Below, in pieces: positions 34,991 to 43,978 of a stretch of 64,000 nucleotides of DNA. The notes under the pieces are model-generated. The model had not been told where the DNA came from. It searched no databases and saw nothing but the letters and a program-made list of their open reading frames with translations. Position numbers and translations under genes: made by a program. The stretch covers positions 434,001 through 498,000 of the forward strand of contig CALOAB010000021.1 of assembly GCA_942491185.1 (NCBI GenBank), written 5' to 3'. Position 1 is the stretch's first letter, and each line of letters opens with the position of its first letter. This stretch comes from SLRI01 sp942491185 (GTDB taxonomy: Bacteria; Pseudomonadota; Alphaproteobacteria; Geminicoccales; Geminicoccaceae).

Positions 34991-35066
34991 CGCTTCCTGT
35001 CGCGCTGTCGACAGAAATGGCCGGTGGCGACGGCTAGGCTCCGCCATCCCGTTAAGGAGCGCGGCC

Positions 35067-36446
35067 ATGGTCGTCAGCGTCTTCGACCTCTTCAAGATCG
35101 GCATCGGACCCTCCAGCTCGCACACCGTGGGGCCGATGTGGGCCGCGCATCGGTTTCTCCTGGCGCTCGAGACCGCCGGCGTGCTGGACGCGGTGGAGCG
35201 GGTCGAGGTCGAGCTCTACGGCTCGCTGGCGCTCACCGGCAAGGGCCACGCCACCGACAAGGCCATCCTGCTCGGCCTTGCCGGCGAGGTGCCGGACCAG
35301 GTGGATCCGGACGCCGCCGAGCAGCTCGTCGCCCGCATCCGCGAGCGGGGCAGCCTGAAGCTCATGGGCCGCCGCGAGATCGCCTTCGCCGAGGCGAAAG
35401 ACCTGGTGTTCCGCCAGTTCGAGACGATGACCAAGCATTCGAACGGCATGCGCTTCACAGCCACCGGCGGTGACGGGGCGGTGCTCCTGGCCGAGGTCTA
35501 CTTCTCGGTCGGTGGCGGCTTCGTGCTCAGCGATGCGGAAACCGAGCAGCCGGCCGACCAGGGCCGCAATGTGGCACCGCCCCATCCGTTCCAGACCGCT
35601 GAGGAGCTGCTGGTGATCGGTAAGGAGAGCGGGCTCTCGATCGCCCAGATCGTCATGGCGAACGAAGCAGCGTTGCGCGACGAGACCGAGATCCGCAGCA
35701 GCCTTCAGCAGCTCTGGCAGGCGATGGAGGCCTCGATCGAGCGTGGTTGCCGGGAGCATGGCGTCTTGCCGGGTGGGCTACAGGTTCGCCGTCGTGCGGC
35801 AAGAATGCGGCAAGAACTCTGCGCCCGGCCGGAGGCCGGGCTCAAGGACCAGCTCACCGTGCTCGACTGGGTCAATCTCTACGCGCTCGCGGTCAACGAG
35901 GAGAACGCCGCCGGCGGCCGGGTGGTGACCGCACCCACCAACGGCGCTGCCGGGGTGATCCCTGCCGTGCTGGCCTATTATGATCGCTTCGTGCCCGGCG
36001 CCGACGCCAAGGGCATCGAGACCTTCCTCTTGACGGCGGCCGCCATCGGTCAACTCTATAAGGAGAACGCCTCGATCTCGGCGGCCGAGGTCGGCTGCCA
36101 GGGCGAGGTGGGTGTCGCCTGCTCGATGGCCGCCGGTGCGCTCTGCGCGGTGATGGGCGGGAGCAACCAGCAGATCGAAAACGCGGCGGAGATCGGCATG
36201 GAGCACAATCTCGGTCTGACCTGCGATCCGATCGGTGGGCTGGTGCAAATCCCCTGCATCGAGCGCAACACCATGGGTGCGGTCAAGGCGATCAATGCCG
36301 CGCGGCTGGCGCTGCGTGGCGACGGCGAGCATCATGTCTCGCTCGACAAGGTCATCTCGACCATGCGACAGACCGGTCGCGACATGAGCACGAATTACAA
36401 GGAGACCTCCTTGGGAGGGCTCGCCGTCAATCTGGTGGAGTGTTGA
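35067..36446 (+). CDS. sdaA: L-serine ammonia-lyase (iron-sulfur type)
   Basis: SdaA deaminates serine to pyruvate using a 4Fe-4S cluster. The single-chain form is 459 aa. The N-terminal beta domain begins VFDLFKIGIGPSSSHTVGP, the signature SSSHT loop, and the alpha domain includes VTAPTNGAAGVIPAVLAYY. Cluster Cys residues are in EVGCQGEVGVACSMAAGAL and in LTCDPIGGLVQIPCIERN. The ATG at 35067 follows AAGGAGCGCGGCC. glyA starts three bases after the stop, so the pair converts between glycine, serine and pyruvate in one operon. Confidence 0.96.
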   Translation: MVVSVFDLFKIGIGPSSSHTVGPMWAAHRFLLALETAGVLDAVERVEVELYGSLALTGKGHATDKAILLGLAGEVPDQVDPDAAEQLVARIRERGSLKLMGRREIAFAEAKDLVFRQFETMTKHSNGMRFTATGGDGAVLLAEVYFSVGGGFVLSDAETEQPADQGRNVAPPHPFQTAEELLVIGKESGLSIAQIVMANEAALRDETEIRSSLQQLWQAMEASIERGCREHGVLPGGLQVRRRAARMRQELCARPEAGLKDQLTVLDWVNLYALAVNEENAAGGRVVTAPTNGAAGVIPAVLAYYDRFVPGADAKGIETFLLTAAAIGQLYKENASISAAEVGCQGEVGVACSMAAGALCAVMGGSNQQIENAAEIGMEHNLGLTCDPIGGLVQIPCIERNTMGAVKAINAARLALRGDGEHHVSLDKVISTMRQTGRDMSTNYKETSLGGLAVNLVEC

Positions 36447-36448
36447 GC

Positions 36449-37747
36449 ATGGCCCAGGCAAGACCGCTGGCGACTGGTGGCAACGGTTTCTTCGGGCGGC
36501 GTCTCGCCGATGCCGATCCGGCCATCGCCAGGGCGATCGACCAGGAGCTCGATCGGCAGCAGACGCAGATCGAGCTCATCGCGTCGGAGAACATCGTCAG
36601 CCGTGCCGTGCTCGAGGCGCAAGGCTCGGTGCTGACCAACAAATACGCCGAGGGCTATCCCACCAAGCGCTACTATGGCGGCTGCGAATATGTCGACGTC
36701 GCCGAAGCGCTGGCGATCGACCGCGTCAAGAAGCTGTTCGGCTGCAGCTTCGCCAATGTGCAGCCGCATTCGGGCGCCCAGGCCAACGGGGCAGTGATGC
36801 TGGCCTTGCTGCAGCCCGGCGACACCATCCTCGGCATGTCGCTCGACGCCGGCGGTCACCTGACGCACGGCGCCCGGCCGGCGCTCTCGGGCAAGTGGTT
36901 CAAGGCGGTGCAGTACGGCGTGCGCGCCGATGACGGGCTGCTCGACTACGACGAGATCGAGCGCCTCGCCCTCGAGCATCGCCCGAAGATGGTCATCGCC
37001 GGTGCCTCGGCCTATTCCAGGGTCATCGACTTCGCGCGCTTTCGCGCCATCGCCGACAAGGTCGACGCCATCTTCTTCGTCGACATGGCGCATATCGCGG
37101 GCCTGGTCGCGGCCGGGCTGCACCCATCGCCGCTGCCGCATGCGCACGTCGTGACGACGACGACCCACAAGACGCTCCGCGGCCCGCGCGGCGGCCTGAT
37201 CCTCGCCAATGACGAGGCCCTGGGCAAGAAGATCAACTCGGCCGTGTTCCCCGGCCTGCAGGGTGGCCCCTTGATGCATGTCATCGCGGCTAAGGCCGTC
37301 GCTTTCGGCGAGGCGCTGGAGCCCGATTTCAAGGCCTACCAGCAGGCCGTGGTCGACAATGCCAAGGCGCTGGCCGGGGTGATCAAGGAGCGCGGCTGCG
37401 AGATCGTCTCGGGCGGCACCGACAACCACCTGATGCTGGTCGATCTCCGGCCGAAAGGTGTGAAGGGCAACGCCGCCGAGGCGGCGCTCGAGCGGGCCAA
37501 CATCACCTGCAACAAGAACGGCGTGCCGTTCGATCCGGAAAAGCCCACGGTGACCTCGGGCATCCGCCTCGGCACCCCCGCCGGCACGACCCGTGGCTTC
37601 GGCCTCGCCGAGTTCCGTGAGGTCGGGTCACTGATCAGCGACGTGCTGGACGGGCTCGCCGCCAATGGACCGGACGGCAATGCCGCAGTCGAGGAAGCGA
37701 CCCGCAGCCGTGTCGCCGCACTTTGTGCCCGCTTTCCCATCTATTAG
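36449..37747 (+). CDS. glyA: serine hydroxymethyltransferase
   Basis: GlyA interconverts serine and glycine with tetrahydrofolate and PLP. The protein is 432 aa. Motifs: ELIASENIVSRAVLEAQGS, NKYAEGYPTKRYYGGCEYVD, QPHSGAQANGAVM, VDMAHIAGLVAAG, the PLP lysine in TTTTHKTLRGPRGG, and SGIRLGTPAGTTRGF. Start: ATG at 36449, three bases after the sdaA stop; an in-frame upstream codon at 36440 overlaps sdaA. Its 3' end overlaps the next gene in another frame. Confidence 0.97.
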   Translation: MAQARPLATGGNGFFGRRLADADPAIARAIDQELDRQQTQIELIASENIVSRAVLEAQGSVLTNKYAEGYPTKRYYGGCEYVDVAEALAIDRVKKLFGCSFANVQPHSGAQANGAVMLALLQPGDTILGMSLDAGGHLTHGARPALSGKWFKAVQYGVRADDGLLDYDEIERLALEHRPKMVIAGASAYSRVIDFARFRAIADKVDAIFFVDMAHIAGLVAAGLHPSPLPHAHVVTTTTHKTLRGPRGGLILANDEALGKKINSAVFPGLQGGPLMHVIAAKAVAFGEALEPDFKAYQQAVVDNAKALAGVIKERGCEIVSGGTDNHLMLVDLRPKGVKGNAAEAALERANITCNKNGVPFDPEKPTVTSGIRLGTPAGTTRGFGLAEFREVGSLISDVLDGLAANGPDGNAAVEEATRSRVAALCARFPIY

Positions 37748-38249
37748 AGGCGGCGGCGCGAGCACCTTCGGGCGGCGCGCAGTCCTTTCGGCCTCCGCCG
37801 TTTGGCTGCTCGCAGTGGCCGCGGCCCCAGCAGCAGGTGCTCGAACGCTGAGCGGCCTTGCACGGGTCACCGATGCGGGAACGCTGATCGTTGACGGCCA
37901 CGAAGTGGCGCTGGCCGGGATCGATGTGCCGACCTTCGATCGGGTCTGCCGGCGTTCATTGCGGCCCGTCCGCTGCGGCCCGCCCGCTGTGCTGATTCTC
38001 GACGATCTTGTGAGCGGCTTCGTGAAGTGCGCGCCGGTCGGCAGGCGCCGCTCCGGCATCATTGAGGCGCAATGCACCGTCGCCGCTCGACGGCTGCTGG
38101 ACGAGCGCGTCGATCTGGCGGCCGAGCTGCTGCGGCAGGGATGGGCCTTCGCCCGCGAGGACGCTCCGGGTTTCTATCGCTCCCTGGAGCGGCTGGCTCG
38201 CACCCGCGGCATCGGCATCTGGAATGACGGGTTGTCCGAGTTCTACTGA
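37680..38249 (+). CDS. Tat-exported SNase-like (thermonuclease fold) protein
   Basis: The product is about 189 aa. An N-terminal TFGRRAVLSASAVWLLAVAA ending in AAGA is a twin-arginine-type signal. The rest follows the staphylococcal-nuclease OB-fold plan: LSGLARVTDAGTLIVDGHEVALAGIDVP, and the C-terminal DLAAELLRQGWAFARED, FYRSLERLARTRGIGIWN. The catalytic Arg/Glu set of active SNases is not obvious, and extra Cys residues replace parts of the active-site loops, so it may not be an active nuclease. The gene begins inside the last 68 bases of glyA in another frame. The start could be 37665 or 37680. Confidence 0.7.
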   Translation: MPQSRKRPAAVSPHFVPAFPSIRGGGASTFGRRAVLSASAVWLLAVAAAPAAGARTLSGLARVTDAGTLIVDGHEVALAGIDVPTFDRVCRRSLRPVRCGPPAVLILDDLVSGFVKCAPVGRRRSGIIEAQCTVAARRLLDERVDLAAELLRQGWAFAREDAPGFYRSLERLARTRGIGIWNDGLSEFY

Positions 38250-38273
38250 CGCGCCGGCCGGCAAAGCATCATG

Positions 38274-39443
38274 CTAGCCGGGCGCCTCGGCCTGCTCCGG
38301 CTCGGTCTCGCAGGGGTGCAGGAAGCTGAGCAGCTGCAGCGAGGCCAGCCCGATGCTGCGGGTCTTCGACAGCGTATCGAACTCGGGCATCTCCCGTTCC
38401 ATCTGCTCCAGCATGGAATCGAGCGTGGCACGGAAATAGATCACATCGTAATTGAGAAGATCCTGGCGCGGCATGCAGAACAGCGGCTCGCCGCCGCGCT
38501 TATTGAAGTCACCAAGGACCAGCAAGGCGTCGAGCACGCCGATCAGGTAATCATTGACACTGTCGGGTGAGCGCAGCTCGTCCTCGCCGCGCGTGACACT
38601 CAGATACTGGTCGATGGTCATGGCCTCGGCGAGTAGCGGCACATTGCTCGCGGTCAGGATCGCCAGGGCAGCATACAACCGGCGCATGTCATCGGTCTCC
38701 CCACCGGCTCTGTCGAGCCTGGCTTGTTTCAGGCTCTCGGCGGCAACGGCGAACTCGGCTGCAAGCACCGAGCCATAGTCACCGTCTTTCGCTTCCAGGT
38801 CTTCGTCCTGGTCTTCCGATGGCCAAGCGGCGAAGCGCTCGGCCAGATCGTCGACGATTCCGGCGCCAACAGCACCTTCCGTCACGATTTCAGGCGCTCG
38901 CCGGAAAGTCGGTACGATCGAATGCATCAATCGGTCGCGAGTTTCGTCGGTCACCGCGTCCCAGAGTGCCAGCCCGAGGACTGTCCGGCCCTCTCGAAGA
39001 CGCTCCACGAAGTACCCGGTCTTCATCGACCAATCGAGAGCCGCCGCCGATTCGTCCCGCAACCCTTGTTCATCGAGCATCAGGGCGACGATTGCCCAGG
39101 CAGTCGGCTGCAGCGGCGATAGCCGCAGGCTGTCGTTGAACGCCTCGAGGCTCAACCCATAGAACGCGTCGCGCTTCTCGACATCGCGCTCCTGTCGTCC
39201 GACATTGTAATGAAGCAAGCCAATTTCAGAAATCGTTTGGTGACGCTGCAACCAATAGCGAGAACCCTGCAACGCCTGCAGCGCTCTATCGTAGGTTTCT
39301 TCACGAACCTGTTGGTCAAAATAAGCTATTCGGACCGCTTGCCAGCTCGGCGCTCGCAACAACGCATTAATGCTCAACCAGCCACCAAAAACAATCAATG
39401 AGCTAGCGGCGACGAAAACGATAGCAAGCTGAAAACGACGCAT
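38274..39443 (-). CDS. membrane-anchored TPR-like protein with Rap1a/Tai-like C-terminus
   Basis: The product is 389 aa. Residues 1-30 form a transmembrane anchor (RRFQLAIVFVAASSLIVFGGW). The middle is helical with TPR-like spacing (AFNDSLRLSPLQPTAWAIVALML). The last ~85 residues (NDYLIGVLDALLVLGD, LFCMPRQDLLNYDVIYF, SIGLASLQLLSFLHPC) reproduce the Rap1a/Tai immunity-protein plan: a GxxxG-like first helix, FC-x-P, a long helix and a terminal Pro-Cys, with two Cys that could pair. The combination is unusual. The start may be ATG 39443 or GTG 39452; neither has a clear ribosome site. Function unknown. Confidence 0.65.
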   Translation of the reverse strand: MRRFQLAIVFVAASSLIVFGGWLSINALLRAPSWQAVRIAYFDQQVREETYDRALQALQGSRYWLQRHQTISEIGLLHYNVGRQERDVEKRDAFYGLSLEAFNDSLRLSPLQPTAWAIVALMLDEQGLRDESAAALDWSMKTGYFVERLREGRTVLGLALWDAVTDETRDRLMHSIVPTFRRAPEIVTEGAVGAGIVDDLAERFAAWPSEDQDEDLEAKDGDYGSVLAAEFAVAAESLKQARLDRAGGETDDMRRLYAALAILTASNVPLLAEAMTIDQYLSVTRGEDELRSPDSVNDYLIGVLDALLVLGDFNKRGGEPLFCMPRQDLLNYDVIYFRATLDSMLEQMEREMPEFDTLSKTRSIGLASLQLLSFLHPCETEPEQAEAPG

Positions 39444-39868
39444 CGACAACACTCAGGAAAAAGGGCGCGCGCCTCTGCGCCGCTCAACCCGACCATAAAG
39501 CCCGTCAGAAAAGCCCACCACCGAGGCCGAAACGGGCTGGGCCGAGCCATCATCAAGAGACTTTCCGATAATCGGGATCGTCGCGCAAATGCGTAAACCG
39601 GTGGGGAACGCTTCGCATTGTTAACCAACCCAGCAGCGATATTCGCAAAGTACCCACCGCCGATGCCGCTCGACCCACCACCGCCGGTCGAGCCACCGAA
39701 CCCGCCAAACGATGTGCTGGTTGGAGCACCCATCGACATAAAGTTAAACCCTCCGGACCCAGAACCACCGAATCCGGAACTCCCAAAGAAAGAGAATGCC
39801 TGCGTCTGAGCAGGAAGCGCGATCGCAGCAAAACCCGCGACCGTAGCCGCCAAAAGAATCTTCCGCAT
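39395..39868 (-). CDS. small secreted glycine-rich protein
   Basis: The product is about 157 aa. MRKILLAATVAGFAAIALPA followed by QTQA is a clear signal peptide, and the ATG at 39868 is preceded by GGGAG at good spacing. The mature part starts FSFFGSSGFGGSGSGGFNF and is Gly/Ser/Phe-rich up to about residue 75. The remainder (basic, then WWAFLTGFMVGLSG and a Cys-rich end) looks different in character and its last 49 bases overlap the start of the TPR gene, so the true 3' end could be earlier if a frameshift is present. Gly-rich secreted proteins are often surface or matrix components; no family assigned. Confidence 0.5.
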   Translation of the reverse strand: MRKILLAATVAGFAAIALPAQTQAFSFFGSSGFGGSGSGGFNFMSMGAPTSTSFGGFGGSTGGGGSSGIGGGYFANIAAGLVNNAKRSPPVYAFARRSRLSESLLMMARPSPFRPRWWAFLTGFMVGLSGAEARALFPECCRCVVFSLLSFSSPLAH

Positions 39869-40055
39869 GGTATGTCTCCCAAGCGCTGAACTGATAATAG
39901 AATTAACCATGCTTTCACGCGGGTCGCAAGATGGAACTCGGCTGTACGCCTTTCAATTTCCGGTTCAGGCCGGCGCATGGGAAAGTGTCGAATTGTTTCG
40001 CCAGACCTTCGGCGATGGTTGCGGCAGCGAAGATGGGGCGCTCACGATTGGAGTG

Positions 40056-40319
40056 CTATGGCCAAGTGTCGAGAAGCGTTTGAATTTCCTCGATCTTCTT
40101 GAACCAAATGTAGCCGCCTTGGACGCGGAACCGATTGTCGAGCGGCGCCAGATCGGCCGGCCGCTGAACTCCCGGCCGGTACGCGGTCTGCCAACCACCT
40201 CTCCACCAGAAGTCGGAGTGAAGGCCTCTCAGCCATCGATACTCCGACATGATGGCGTCGATCCGCGTCTCTTCTGTCTCGAATGTTGGCAGCACTTTGT
40301 GGTTCAACAACTGCGCCAA
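40056..40319 (-). CDS. possible small hypothetical protein
   Basis: An 87-codon frame just downstream of the deacetylase encodes an aromatic-rich sequence (SEYRWLRGLHSDFWWRGGWQ, then VQGGYIWFKKIEEIQTLLD) that looks more protein-like than a random frame. The only start is a TTG at 40319 and no ribosome site is apparent, so it may be a fragment of a larger decayed gene. No family recognised. Confidence 0.35.
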   Translation of the reverse strand: MAQLLNHKVLPTFETEETRIDAIMSEYRWLRGLHSDFWWRGGWQTAYRPGVQRPADLAPLDNRFRVQGGYIWFKKIEEIQTLLDTWP

Positions 40320-40346
40320 GATGGCCGGCTGACGAGCTCACGCCCG

Positions 40347-41231
40347 TCACTCGACCGGCGGCGGTACCCGCTTCTTGAAGTCCTCGGTCAAATCGTCGAG
40401 GCGGACGAAGCGGACGCCTGGGTGCTTGAGCATGTAGGCGATCAGGCGCTCGAGCATTGCCAGGACCTGGGGGCGGCCGGAGACGTCGGGGTGGATGGTC
40501 ATCGGGAAGACGGCGTAGTCGTGCTCGCGGTAGACCCAATCGAAAGTATCGCGCCACATCTCCTCCATGTCGCGCGGATTGACGTAGCCGTGGCTGTTGG
40601 GGAAGGCCTTGATGAACATCATCGGCGGCAGGTCGTCGAGGTACCAGGAAGCGGGGATCTCGACCAAGGGCGTGAGCTTGCCGCGGGTGAAGGGCTTCAT
40701 CCAGGTCTCGGCCGGCTGCTTGTAGTCGATGGCGGTCCACTCGTCGCCGACGCGGACGTAGTAGGGCTCGAAGTCCTTGTGCATCAGGCTGTGGTCGTAG
40801 GCGATGCCGTTCTTCAAGAGGATGTCGACGGAGTTGGTCGAGACCTCCCACCAGGGTGCCACGTAGCCGGTGGGGCGCTTGCCGGTGAGCTTCTCGATCA
40901 GTGCGATCGACTTGTCGAAGACGGCCTCCTCCTGCTCGTAGCTCATCGCCAGCGGGTTCTCGTGGCTGTAGCCGTGCAGGCCGATCTCGTGGCCGGCCTC
41001 GGCCACCATGGCGCACTCGTCGGGGAACGATTCGATGGTGTGGCCGGGAATGAACCAGGACTGCTTGATGTCGAAGCGGTCGAACAGCTTCAAGATGCGG
41101 GGCATGCCGACCTCGCCGGCGAAGACGCCGCGCGAGATGTCGCCCGGGCTGTCGGTGCCGCCATAGGAGCCGAGCCAGCCGGCGACGGCGTCGCAGTGGA
41201 TGCTGAAGGCGCAGAGGATGTCTTTGGTCAC
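40347..41231 (-). CDS. polysaccharide (peptidoglycan-type) deacetylase family protein
   Basis: The 294-aa NodB-fold enzyme has metal ligands in FSIHCDAVAG (Asp14) and HGYSHEN (His86, His90). The catalytic-arm sequence is VAPWWEVSTNSVDILLKNGI and the C-terminal motif is FPMTIHPDVSGRP. The CDA-type first motif and the HGYSHE form resemble the PgdA/HP0310-like and cyclic-imidase-like deacetylases, so the substrate could be a polysaccharide or a small cyclic amide. There is no signal peptide, indicating a cytoplasmic enzyme. The GTG at 41231 follows AAGGAGCACGCCA. It is divergent from the acyl-CoA ligase gene. Confidence 0.88.
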   Translation of the reverse strand: MTKDILCAFSIHCDAVAGWLGSYGGTDSPGDISRGVFAGEVGMPRILKLFDRFDIKQSWFIPGHTIESFPDECAMVAEAGHEIGLHGYSHENPLAMSYEQEEAVFDKSIALIEKLTGKRPTGYVAPWWEVSTNSVDILLKNGIAYDHSLMHKDFEPYYVRVGDEWTAIDYKQPAETWMKPFTRGKLTPLVEIPASWYLDDLPPMMFIKAFPNSHGYVNPRDMEEMWRDTFDWVYREHDYAVFPMTIHPDVSGRPQVLAMLERLIAYMLKHPGVRFVRLDDLTEDFKKRVPPPVE

Positions 41232-41402
41232 TGGCGTGCTCCTTGTTGCGGCGACGGGTCGTAGCTTGGGCCATCTCGAGCGTTTGCCGCAAGGTTCATG
41301 CCAGGGTCGGGGTCGCCTGGGCCAAGGCGCTCGCCCTTTCGAGTCTGCACGTTTCGGGCTATGCCCGGCCTCCAGCGCCCTCGACCATCAGCGGATTGAC
41401 AC

Positions 41403-42932
41403 ATGACCACGATCACCGAGCTCCTGGCCGGCCATCCCGCGACCACGGCCGCCATCGGCGCGCCCGACCGCGACTGGCTCGACTTCGCCGGACTGCACGA
41501 GCTCAGCCAGAGCGTCGGCGAGAGCCTGGCGGCGGCCGGCATTGGCCGGGGCGATCGGGTGGCCATCATCCTGCCCAACGGCCCGGAGATGGCGGCCGCC
41601 TTCATCACGGTCGCGGCCTGGGCGACCACGGCACCCTTGAACGCCGCCTACCGGGCCGAGGAGCTCGACTTCTATCTGTCCGATCTGGGTGCGAAGGCGC
41701 TCATCGTGGCCGAGAACGAGGACGGGCCGGCGGTCGAGGCAGCAAGGCGGCATGGGGCGAAAGTGCTCCGGCTGGCGCATGACGCAGCGGGACCTGCCGG
41801 CTCGTTCCGGCTCACCGCAGAAACCGGCGGCGGGATGGCGGCGCGGCCCGAGCCCGCACAGGCTGATGATGTGGCGCTGGTGCTGCACACGTCGGGCACC
41901 ACGTCGAGGCCCAAGATCGTGCCGCTCTTGCAGCGCAATCTCGCGGCCTCGGCCAAGCATATCGGCCAGACGCTTCGGCTGGAGCCCGCCGATCGCTGCC
42001 TCAACATCATGCCGCTCTTTCATATCCATGGGCTGATCGCGGCCGTCTCGGCCTCGCTCGCGGCCGGCGCCTCGGTTTCCTGCACGCCGGGCTTCAACGC
42101 GCTCCGCTTCTTCGGCTGGCTGGAGACGGTGAAGCCCACCTGGTACACGGCCGTGCCGACGATGCATCAGGCGATCCTGACCCGGGCCGAGCGCAACAAG
42201 GCGGTCATCGAGGCAGCACCACTCCGGCTGATCCGGTCGTCCTCGGCCTCCCTGCCGCCGCAGGTCATGCAGGCGCTCGAGGAGACCTTCGGAGCGCCGG
42301 TGATCGAGAGCTACGGCATGACCGAGGCGACGCACCAGATGACCTCGAACCCGCTGCCGCCGGCACCCCGCAAGGCGGGCTCGGTCGGCATCGCGGCCGG
42401 GCCAGAGGTCAAGATCGCCGATACCGAGGGGCATTTCGTGGCAACCGGCGGCACCGGCGAGGTGGTGATCAGCGGGCCCAACGTGACGCCGGGCTACGAG
42501 GCCAACGAGGCGGCCAATGCGGCGAACTTCTTCACGAACGAGGGCCAGCGCTGGTTCCGCACGGGCGACCAGGGGATCATGGACGAAGCCGGCTATCTCC
42601 GGATCACCGGGCGCTTGAAGGAGATCATCAACCGGGGCGGCGAGAAGGTGAGCCCGCTCGAGGTCGACGAGGTGCTGATGGACCACCCGGCTGTCGCCCA
42701 GGTCGTGACCTTCGCCATGCCGCACGCCAAGCTCGGCGAGGAGGTGGCGGCGGCGGTCGTGCTGCGCGAGGGCGAAAGCGCCGACGAGCGGGCGATCCGT
42801 GATTTCGCCGCCGGCCGGCTCGCCGACTTCAAGGTGCCACGGCGGGTGGTGATCCTGGACGAGATCCCCAAGGGTGCGACCGGCAAGCTGCAGCGCATCG
42901 GCCTCGCCGAGAAGCTGGGTCTGGGGACGTGA
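41403..42932 (+). CDS. acyl-CoA ligase, AMP-binding (oxalate-CoA ligase-like)
   Basis: The 509-aa ANL-superfamily ligase has the phosphate loop LVLHTSGTTSRPKIVPLLQR, the LNIMPLFHIHGL motif, the adenine motif VIESYGMTEATHQMTSNPLP and the hinge RWFRTGDQGIMDEAGYLRITGRLKEIINRGGEKVSP, with the catalytic Lys in PKGATGKLQRI. The overall pattern resembles oxalyl-CoA synthetases (AAE3/Pcs60), but the acid substrate is not certain. It overlaps the next gene by four bases (GTGA), so both are coupled in one operon. The ATG at 41403 is the natural start. Confidence 0.88.
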   Translation: MTTITELLAGHPATTAAIGAPDRDWLDFAGLHELSQSVGESLAAAGIGRGDRVAIILPNGPEMAAAFITVAAWATTAPLNAAYRAEELDFYLSDLGAKALIVAENEDGPAVEAARRHGAKVLRLAHDAAGPAGSFRLTAETGGGMAARPEPAQADDVALVLHTSGTTSRPKIVPLLQRNLAASAKHIGQTLRLEPADRCLNIMPLFHIHGLIAAVSASLAAGASVSCTPGFNALRFFGWLETVKPTWYTAVPTMHQAILTRAERNKAVIEAAPLRLIRSSSASLPPQVMQALEETFGAPVIESYGMTEATHQMTSNPLPPAPRKAGSVGIAAGPEVKIADTEGHFVATGGTGEVVISGPNVTPGYEANEAANAANFFTNEGQRWFRTGDQGIMDEAGYLRITGRLKEIINRGGEKVSPLEVDEVLMDHPAVAQVVTFAMPHAKLGEEVAAAVVLREGESADERAIRDFAAGRLADFKVPRRVVILDEIPKGATGKLQRIGLAEKLGLGT

Positions 42933-43906
42933 AGGTCTGCATCTATGGTGCTGGCGCCATCGGCGGGCTGCTGGCCGCCAGGCTCGCCAAGGCGAGCACG
43001 GCCGAAGTCGGCCTCGTGGCACGTGGGCCGCATCTGGCGGCGATGCAGGCGAACGGGCTGACGCTGGTCGACGGTGACGAGCGGTTCACGGTGCCCGTCA
43101 GCGCCGCCGAGGACCCGGCCGAGCTGGGCGTGCAGGACTATGTGATCGTCACCTTGAAGGCGCATCAGGTGCCGGGCGTGGTCGAGAAGATGCAGCCGCT
43201 GCTCGGCCCGGAGACGGCCGTCGTCATGGCGGTCAACGGCGTGCCCTGGTGGTATTTTCACGGGCTCGATGGGCCGCATGCCGGGCAGCGGCTGCCGAGC
43301 GTCGATCCGGGCGACGTGCAGTGGCAGGGGATCGGCCCGGAACGGATCATCGGCTGCGTCGTCTATCCGGCGGCCGAGGTGGTGGAGCCGGGCGTGGTCG
43401 AGCTGGTCGAGGGCGACCGGTTCTCCCTGGGCGAGCCCTCGGGCGAGCGGACGGCCAGGGTCGAGGCGCTGTCGGCGGCGTTGATCGAGGCCGGGCTCAA
43501 GGCGCCGATCCGGCCCAAGATCAGGGACGAGCTCTGGGTCAAGCTCTGGGGCAATCTGTCGTTCAACCCGATCAGTGCGCTCACCGGGGCGACCCTGGAC
43601 GTGATCTGCACCGACCCCGGCACGTCGGCCGTGGCCCGCGGCATGATGCTCGAGGCGCAGGCGATCGGCGAGAAGCTCGGCGTGCGCTTTCCGATCTCGG
43701 TCGACAAGCGGATCGCCGGCGGGGCTGCTGTCGGCGCGCACAAGACCTCGATGCTGCAGGACCTCGAGCGCGGCCGGCCCATGGAGATCGACGCGCTGGT
43801 GACCGCGGTCCAGGAGATGGGCCGGCTGGTCGAGGTGCCGACGCCGACGATCGACACCGTGCTGGCGCTGGTCCAGCTCAGGGGCAAGGTGGCGGGCTGC
43901 TACTAG
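42929..43906 (+). CDS. 2-dehydropantoate 2-reductase family protein
   Basis: This 325-aa NADPH-dependent dehydrogenase of the PanE/ApbA family starts MKVCIYGAGAIGGLLAARLA (the GxGxxG motif), with VTLKAHQVPGVV (conserved Lys) and WVKLWGNLSFNPISALTG containing the second catalytic Lys and Asn, then KTSMLQDLERGRPMEIDAL. PanE makes pantoate for CoA. In this context (translationally coupled to an acyl-CoA ligase) it may instead serve a catabolic 2-oxoacid reduction. The GTG start at 42929 overlaps the ligase stop. Confidence 0.88.
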   Translation: MKVCIYGAGAIGGLLAARLAKASTAEVGLVARGPHLAAMQANGLTLVDGDERFTVPVSAAEDPAELGVQDYVIVTLKAHQVPGVVEKMQPLLGPETAVVMAVNGVPWWYFHGLDGPHAGQRLPSVDPGDVQWQGIGPERIIGCVVYPAAEVVEPGVVELVEGDRFSLGEPSGERTARVEALSAALIEAGLKAPIRPKIRDELWVKLWGNLSFNPISALTGATLDVICTDPGTSAVARGMMLEAQAIGEKLGVRFPISVDKRIAGGAAVGAHKTSMLQDLERGRPMEIDALVTAVQEMGRLVEVPTPTIDTVLALVQLRGKVAGCY

Positions 43907-43978
43907 CTGCCCGGTTCCATTCGGCGTAGAGGCGGGCACCAGACCGTCGCGAAGCATGAAACAGGGGAGTTGCCGCAA

